From assembly GCA_964494205.1 (NCBI GenBank), contig CAZBRD010000001.1, positions 483,165-547,164 on the forward strand: DNA of 64,000 nucleotides. The letters run 5' to 3'. Within the stretch, counting starts at the first letter, position 1. The number at the start of each line of letters is the position of its first letter. Source of the DNA: JBBTCX01 sp964494205 (GTDB lineage Bacteria > Planctomycetota > Phycisphaerae > UBA1845). A program made the translations under genes and the position numbers. Shown piece by piece: positions 60,028-64,000 of this stretch. The notes under the pieces are model-generated. The model worked only from the letters and a program-made list of their open reading frames with translations. It did not search any database and had not been told where the DNA came from.

Positions 60028-61179
60028 TCAAACGGCACGAAAACAGTGAGCGATCTCACGTCGACCGGCTTGTAGCGCCGGCACCAGCCCTGCCAACGTG
60101 CCCACTCCGGCTGAAATCAATAACCCAGTGAGAACCAGCGACCAATCGGGACGGATGCTGATGCTCAGCCCTTCGTTGTACAAACTGAAATTGCCGAAAT
60201 GCACTGCCGCCAACGCGGAAAACGTACCGATGGTTCCGCCGGCCACGCCGATGATGGCGCCTTCAGAAACGATCAGTCGCGCGATGAGTCCTGCGCGAAA
60301 ACCAAGCGTCTGCAAAACGGCATGTTCGCGCACGCGATCCTGCACGCTCAACACAATGGCGTTGGCTACCAGCGCGAGAATCGCAGCCAGACAGCCCCAG
60401 CCGAGAAACCGCGTGAATTTCACGATTTCCACTATGTCGGTCCCAGCTTGGGCAACAAACGCCCGCTCCGGGCGAGTCTGCGTCGGCTCAGCTTCGGTTC
60501 GGAATTCGTCGTCGATGGCACGAGATACGGTGTCGAGCAGCGAAGGAGATTCAACGCGGACATTAAACTGGGTCACGATGCCAAGGCTGCCGCGTGTCGC
60601 AGATCGTTGCAGGAAATCGAGGTGCACGTACGCCACATTCTGATCCTGCGGCTCGGTCGATTGAATAATGCCAGCCACCGTAACGGTGACGCCGGATGCA
60701 TCAAAGGACTGACCGGTCTTAAACCCGCGCCGTTGCGCCAGTCTTTCTCCAACCAGCGCCGAATCGGATCGCTTCTTCCAATCATCCAATGAACCTTCCA
60801 ATAAGGTCCATGACTTGGAAAGATCGCTCAAACTCTCGTCGGGCACGCCGCGAAAGGTGATCACATCGATGCTGGCTGCACAGTTCGTGACGACGATCTT
60901 CATTGGCGTAGCGCTCGCAACGCCTTTGATTTTCTCTATGCGCGGCAGGTAGTGCTCGGGCAATCGGCTCGTGGCTGGGCAGAATCGGTTTTCGCGATAC
61001 ACGACCAGTGTTTGGTCGGCTGCGGTGACTTCGGTCGCGTTCTGCACGCCGCGTTGCAAAGTCTGAATGGTGATGAACAGGAACATGGCGATCATGACGC
61101 CCGCTACGGTGAGCAGGCTTCGCGTGCGATGACGCACGACTTGCTTCAGCACAACCGGGATATATCGAACCGCAATCAT
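60028..61179 (-). CDS. ABC transporter permease, FtsX/MacB type (first)
   Basis: The protein has 383 residues. The start is ATG 61179, which overlaps the ATPase stop as ATGA; the frame is open to 61284. It has an N-terminal helix (SLLTVAGVMIAMFLFITIQT), a periplasmic domain and the C-terminal FtsX core (VQDRVREHAVLQTLGFRAGLIARLIVSEGAIIGVAGGTIG). The paired cysteines in the periplasmic domain (RFCPATSRLP and VTNCAASIDV) are notable. Same operon as HlyD adaptor. Confidence 0.88.
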   Translation of the reverse strand: MIAVRYIPVVLKQVVRHRTRSLLTVAGVMIAMFLFITIQTLQRGVQNATEVTAADQTLVVYRENRFCPATSRLPEHYLPRIEKIKGVASATPMKIVVTNCAASIDVITFRGVPDESLSDLSKSWTLLEGSLDDWKKRSDSALVGERLAQRRGFKTGQSFDASGVTVTVAGIIQSTEPQDQNVAYVHLDFLQRSATRGSLGIVTQFNVRVESPSLLDTVSRAIDDEFRTEAEPTQTRPERAFVAQAGTDIVEIVKFTRFLGWGCLAAILALVANAIVLSVQDRVREHAVLQTLGFRAGLIARLIVSEGAIIGVAGGTIGTFSALAAVHFGNFSLYNEGLSISIRPDWSLVLTGLLISAGVGTLAGLVPALQAGRREIAHCFRAV

Positions 61180-61898
61180 ACGCTTAACACCTCTCTCGAC
61201 TTTCCACGACTCGTCGCGAGTTGTTGCGATTCGAGCAACTTTCCTTTTTCGAGATGCAGAGTACGGGTCGCAAACGACGCGCACTTTGAATCGTGCGTCA
61301 CCATCAGCAACGTTTTTCTCGTTTCGCGATTCAGTCGAACGAGAAGATTCATGATGTACTTCGCGGATTCACTGTCGAGATCGCCCGTCGGTTCGTCGGC
61401 TACGATGATCTTTGGATCGGTGACGATGGCGCGAGCAATGGCTACGCGCTGCTCCTGCCCGCCGGATAGCTGTCGAGGATAGTGGTCATGGCGATCAGCG
61501 ATGCCCACAAGTTGTAACGCTTGCGACACGCGCTCATGTCGCTGCCGCGAGGGCATCTTATGCAGAAGTAATGGTAGCTCTACGTTTTCGTAGGCGGTCA
61601 AGACGGGAACGAGGTTGTAGAGCTGAAAAATGTAACCCACGTTGTCGCTGCGCCAGTCAGCCAGTTGCGACCGCGAGAGCGTCGCGATGTCCTGCCCGGC
61701 GATGCGAAGTTGCCCCGCGGTCGGTCGATCGATGCCCGCAATCAGATTGAGCAGTGTAGTCTTTCCACTACCCGAAGGACCCATGAGTGCCAGAAAGTCG
61801 CCTTCGGGCACGTCAAGATTCATCTCGTGCAATGGCGTGATCGTCGCATCACCCTTGCGATAGGACTTGGTCAGATTTCGACATTCGATGAGTGTCAT
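61176..61898 (-). CDS. ABC transporter ATP-binding protein, LolD/MacB type
   Basis: The protein has 240 residues. Walker A is GPSGSGKTT. The Q-loop segment VGYIFQLYNLVPVLTAYENVELPL is typical of the MacB/LolD/FtsE group. The signature reads LSGGQEQRVAIARA and Walker B IIVADEPTGDLD. It is coupled to the permease by ATGA overlap and lies 22 nt after the adaptor gene. The cassette probably exports a lipophilic compound or peptide, or handles lipoproteins; the substrate cannot be told. Confidence 0.93.
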   Translation of the reverse strand: MTLIECRNLTKSYRKGDATITPLHEMNLDVPEGDFLALMGPSGSGKTTLLNLIAGIDRPTAGQLRIAGQDIATLSRSQLADWRSDNVGYIFQLYNLVPVLTAYENVELPLLLHKMPSRQRHERVSQALQLVGIADRHDHYPRQLSGGQEQRVAIARAIVTDPKIIVADEPTGDLDSESAKYIMNLLVRLNRETRKTLLMVTHDSKCASFATRTLHLEKGKLLESQQLATSRGKSREVLSV

Positions 61899-61920
61899 AT
61901 TGTTTTCCTGTTGGAGTCGG

Positions 61921-63372
61921 TTATTCGCTGAACGCTTCGCCCGCGATTCTTACTCGCGTGCCATTCGCGATCGTCGCCGGCGCGTCGATAATGACGCGAT
62001 CTCCCAGTCGCAATCCCTCGGTGGCCTGCAACAGACCAGCCGTGCTCGTCAGCCGCGTACTTATCTTCCGTTCGATCGCTAATGACGCCGTTCCACTTTC
62101 GTCGTGCTCAACCACAAAAACTTGCGCTGAATCGCCATCGCGCTGGTGAATCGCCTTTTCAGGAATGAGCAGTCCGGCGCTCGTTCGTGTCGATGGGTTG
62201 TTTGCCATCGCACCCGGCGAGACGGGCGACGAGTTGGATTGCTTTTCACCTTGTTCTTGGATGGTCGATCCCGCGAAGAAACGAACACGCGCGAGCATTT
62301 CAGGTTTGAGTACACCATCCGGGTTCTTGATCGTAACTTTCACCTGCACCGTGTTTCGCTGGATATTGGCCTCGTGAACGATTCGCGAGACGACACCCTG
62401 AAAGACGCGGCCGGGACATGCCTCTGTCTCGATTTCCGCAGTGCAACCCACATCGACTTTGCCGCTGTCCGCCAGCGGCACATCGACGCGCACTTGAAGT
62501 TTCGAGGGATCGTAGAGTTTGAACATCGCGCCGGACATGAGTTCTGATCCGCTCGTCGCGCCGCGACTGCTCATCGACACACGACTTCCGGGCTCCACGA
62601 AGCGGGCCATCACGATTCCACTCATCGGCGACGTGATTTCCATGCGGGAGAGCACCAACTTGGCTTCGTCGTACGCCACTTCCTGCACGCGGACATTGGC
62701 TTTATCCAGCGCGACAGTCGCTTCCGCAGCGGTCAACGATTCCTGGGCGGCGCTGAGTTGAAACTGCAACTGGGCAAGTTGTCCGCTCGGCACCGATCCG
62801 GATTCGCTTAGCTTCCGTGTTCGCGTGACTTGGTCGTTCAACTCCGCAAGTCGCGCCTCGGCCGCACGAACCTCAGCCTCTGACTTGGCCACGGCAGCCT
62901 GAAGTACCGCGAGCTTCGCATCTGCTGACGCGACTTGCAGTCGCGCGTCGGTGTCAAACAATCGCGCCACCACTTGCCCTGCAACCACATTTTGCCCTTC
63001 GAGCACCATCACTTCGTGAACAACGCCATCAGCGAGCGCGGGAACAAGTTGTGCGTACGGCGATGGTTCGATCCAACCAGCGGCCTGCGCGAGTACGGTA
63101 GAGTTGTGCTTGTTTCCCGAAGTGTTTTCGATCGGCGTGCTGCTTTCCTGACTTCCTGCAAACGATGCGGTGGCAACGACGGGCACCACCATGACCTCGG
63201 TTTCGGGAATCAGCACGGCCCGGGCGGAGTACGCGAGCAGCGTGCTTGTCGCCAACAGAATCGAGAGAGGCAACAAGACTCGCGACTTCCATTTGAAGGA
63301 TGGTGGCGGAATCGCCGTGGATGAATCGCCTCGATTGAATATGTCATCGTGCGCACGCGCGAATGGTGTCAT
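61921..63372 (-). CDS. HlyD/MacA-family periplasmic adaptor
   Basis: The protein has 483 residues. The start is ATG 63372, with AGGAGAT 6 nt upstream; the frame is open to 63408. One membrane segment (about 30-55, VLLPLSILLATSTLLAYSA) precedes the lipoyl half (ALADGVVHEVMVLEGQNVVAGQVVARLFDTDARLQ), a long coiled-coil hairpin (about 130-215), the second lipoyl half (MEITSPMSGIVMARFVEPGSRVS), and beta-barrel and membrane-proximal domains (KVDVGCTAEIETEACPGRVFQGVVSRI). It bridges the inner-membrane ABC permeases to the outer membrane. First core gene of the efflux operon. Confidence 0.92.
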   Translation of the reverse strand: MTPFARAHDDIFNRGDSSTAIPPPSFKWKSRVLLPLSILLATSTLLAYSARAVLIPETEVMVVPVVATASFAGSQESSTPIENTSGNKHNSTVLAQAAGWIEPSPYAQLVPALADGVVHEVMVLEGQNVVAGQVVARLFDTDARLQVASADAKLAVLQAAVAKSEAEVRAAEARLAELNDQVTRTRKLSESGSVPSGQLAQLQFQLSAAQESLTAAEATVALDKANVRVQEVAYDEAKLVLSRMEITSPMSGIVMARFVEPGSRVSMSSRGATSGSELMSGAMFKLYDPSKLQVRVDVPLADSGKVDVGCTAEIETEACPGRVFQGVVSRIVHEANIQRNTVQVKVTIKNPDGVLKPEMLARVRFFAGSTIQEQGEKQSNSSPVSPGAMANNPSTRTSAGLLIPEKAIHQRDGDSAQVFVVEHDESGTASLAIERKISTRLTSTAGLLQATEGLRLGDRVIIDAPATIANGTRVRIAGEAFSE

Positions 63373-63503
63373 GCTGCGATCTCCTAAAACAATCCGATCA
63401 ATGACCAACTACGGGTCGCAGAGTGTCAGCCACGGCAAATAACCCGCCGATGACTGAGCGATCTGCGCAGGCATTTCGCCCCACGTCATTGCGATTGGAT
63501 TGA

Positions 63504-63875
63504 TCAAATGAGGAGAGGAAGCAATCGGTGCGGATCGGACGGTGAATCGTTGCAGCTTCGCTCAGCGATACAGGTCAAATTCAAGCCGAATAGAGTGATA
63601 TACCCTTCGACGTGCGGTACGATCGAATTGAATTCGAAATCCTGAATCTTCGTTGGCGAATCGCCGGCGATTACTTGGCCGGAGCAGAAGCACTGATGGG
63701 TGTTGGTGTTATCTTTTGATTTGATCGGCAAGCGTTGCTGTTCGTCTGATTTTTGGCAGCAAGAGCAATGTTTGGTGGTACTGCCTCGCGGCGCGGTGGC
63801 TGCTCCCAATGCACAGGTAAGGGAACACCCCAAGCTGATCCAAACCGCCAGAAAAGTTGCAACGACAGGTCTCAT
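63504..63875 (-). CDS. Small secreted Cys-rich protein upstream of the efflux genes
   Basis: The protein has 123 residues. A signal peptide (VATFLAVWISLGCSLTCALGA) precedes a mature part with clustered cysteines: HCSCCQK, HQCFCSG and LTCIAERSC. Seven or more cysteines plus histidines suggest metal binding or disulfide packing. It lies 131 nt upstream of the adaptor gene on the same strand, behind a good promoter, and could be the first gene of the efflux operon. Not recognised as a family; a metal-stress role is a guess from composition. Confidence 0.65.
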   Translation of the reverse strand: MRPVVATFLAVWISLGCSLTCALGAATAPRGSTTKHCSCCQKSDEQQRLPIKSKDNTNTHQCFCSGQVIAGDSPTKIQDFEFNSIVPHVEGYITLFGLNLTCIAERSCNDSPSDPHRLLPLLI

Positions 63876-63886
63876 GTTTCACTGAT

Positions 63887-63914
63887 TCTATAATCGGCGC
63901 AAATCGGCTGTCAA
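63887..63914 (-). promoter_or_regulatory. Sigma-70-type promoter of the Cys-rich/efflux operon
   Basis: On the minus strand TTGACA (63914-63909) and TATAGA (63892-63887) are 16 nt apart. The predicted start near 63880 is only about 5 nt before ATG 63875, which implies a nearly leaderless message. Confidence 0.6.
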
Positions 63915-64000
63915 TTTGCGACACTCTAAATCCGGGCTACATGTTATACGCATCCCATTATTTACTAGCGCTTTCGATATAGGGTGCGGCGCAGACGGTT

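Noticed and set aside
58843..63372. HlyD/ABC genes as a type I exporter for the giant RTX protein
   Set aside because: The permeases are separate FtsX/MacB-type proteins and the ATPase is LolD-like; there is no HlyB-type fused transporter.

Overview
The window is about 64 kb of a chromosome that looks planctomycete, probably Phycisphaerae-like. The signs are: secreted mega-proteins ending in dockerin repeats of the type NLDDIL.VL..F; tandem DCNxNGxPDECD linkers; an N-terminal LEPRILMSA box in a giant RTX protein; and small membrane proteins ending in the zinc ribbon CPxC-YDLxG-CPECG. The class-level placement is an inference. No rRNA, tRNA, CRISPR array or insertion sequence was seen.

Region 1 (1-22.9 kb) is a secretome island of six large exported proteins: a Cys-rich protein cut by the left edge, a trypsin-like serine peptidase, an ADAM-like metzincin, a 1987-residue protein combining a PQQ-type sugar dehydrogenase, a P-domain, a c-type haem motif and a dockerin, a 1431-residue Cys-rich/P-domain/dockerin protein, and a 909-residue protein with a cohesin-like domain, an HYR-like domain and dockerin-like EF-hands. 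Four of them share a recurring module (box DRPDYIFAG ... YLATYT ... GSTFQIS ... TFLREG), present in six copies. Dockerins and cohesin-like domains in one locus suggest extracellular complexes outside the classical cellulosome.

Region 2 (23-32.6 kb): two coupled lipoproteins, the second a seven-repeat beta-propeller; a zinc-ribbon protein; ornithine aminotransferase and ornithine carbamoyltransferase with two small proteins between them; an RRM RNA-binding protein; two fatty acid desaturases; and a STAS protein.

Region 3 (33-36 kb): a tightly coupled array of four unrecognised genes, carrying five copies of one CxC domain, plus a truncated sixth copy. The array is bracketed by two three-hairpin repeats; two more copies of the repeat lie further along.

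Region 4 (36-41.3 kb): deoC, gdhA, mutY and zinc-ribbon small proteins.

Region 5 (42-50 kb): a probable seven-gene sulfate uptake operon (binding protein, two permeases, ATPase, lone TOBE-like protein, porin, and a 59-residue lipoprotein found by direct reading). It diverges from a sigma-54 activator gene across a short region holding a palindrome that reads as a -24/-12 promoter in both directions.

Region 6 (50-64 kb): a 2446-residue RTX plus PKD-repeat surface protein, a low-affinity iron-permease-like protein, and a MacAB-type efflux operon (Cys-rich leader gene, HlyD adaptor, ATPase, two permeases, OB-fold-like protein).
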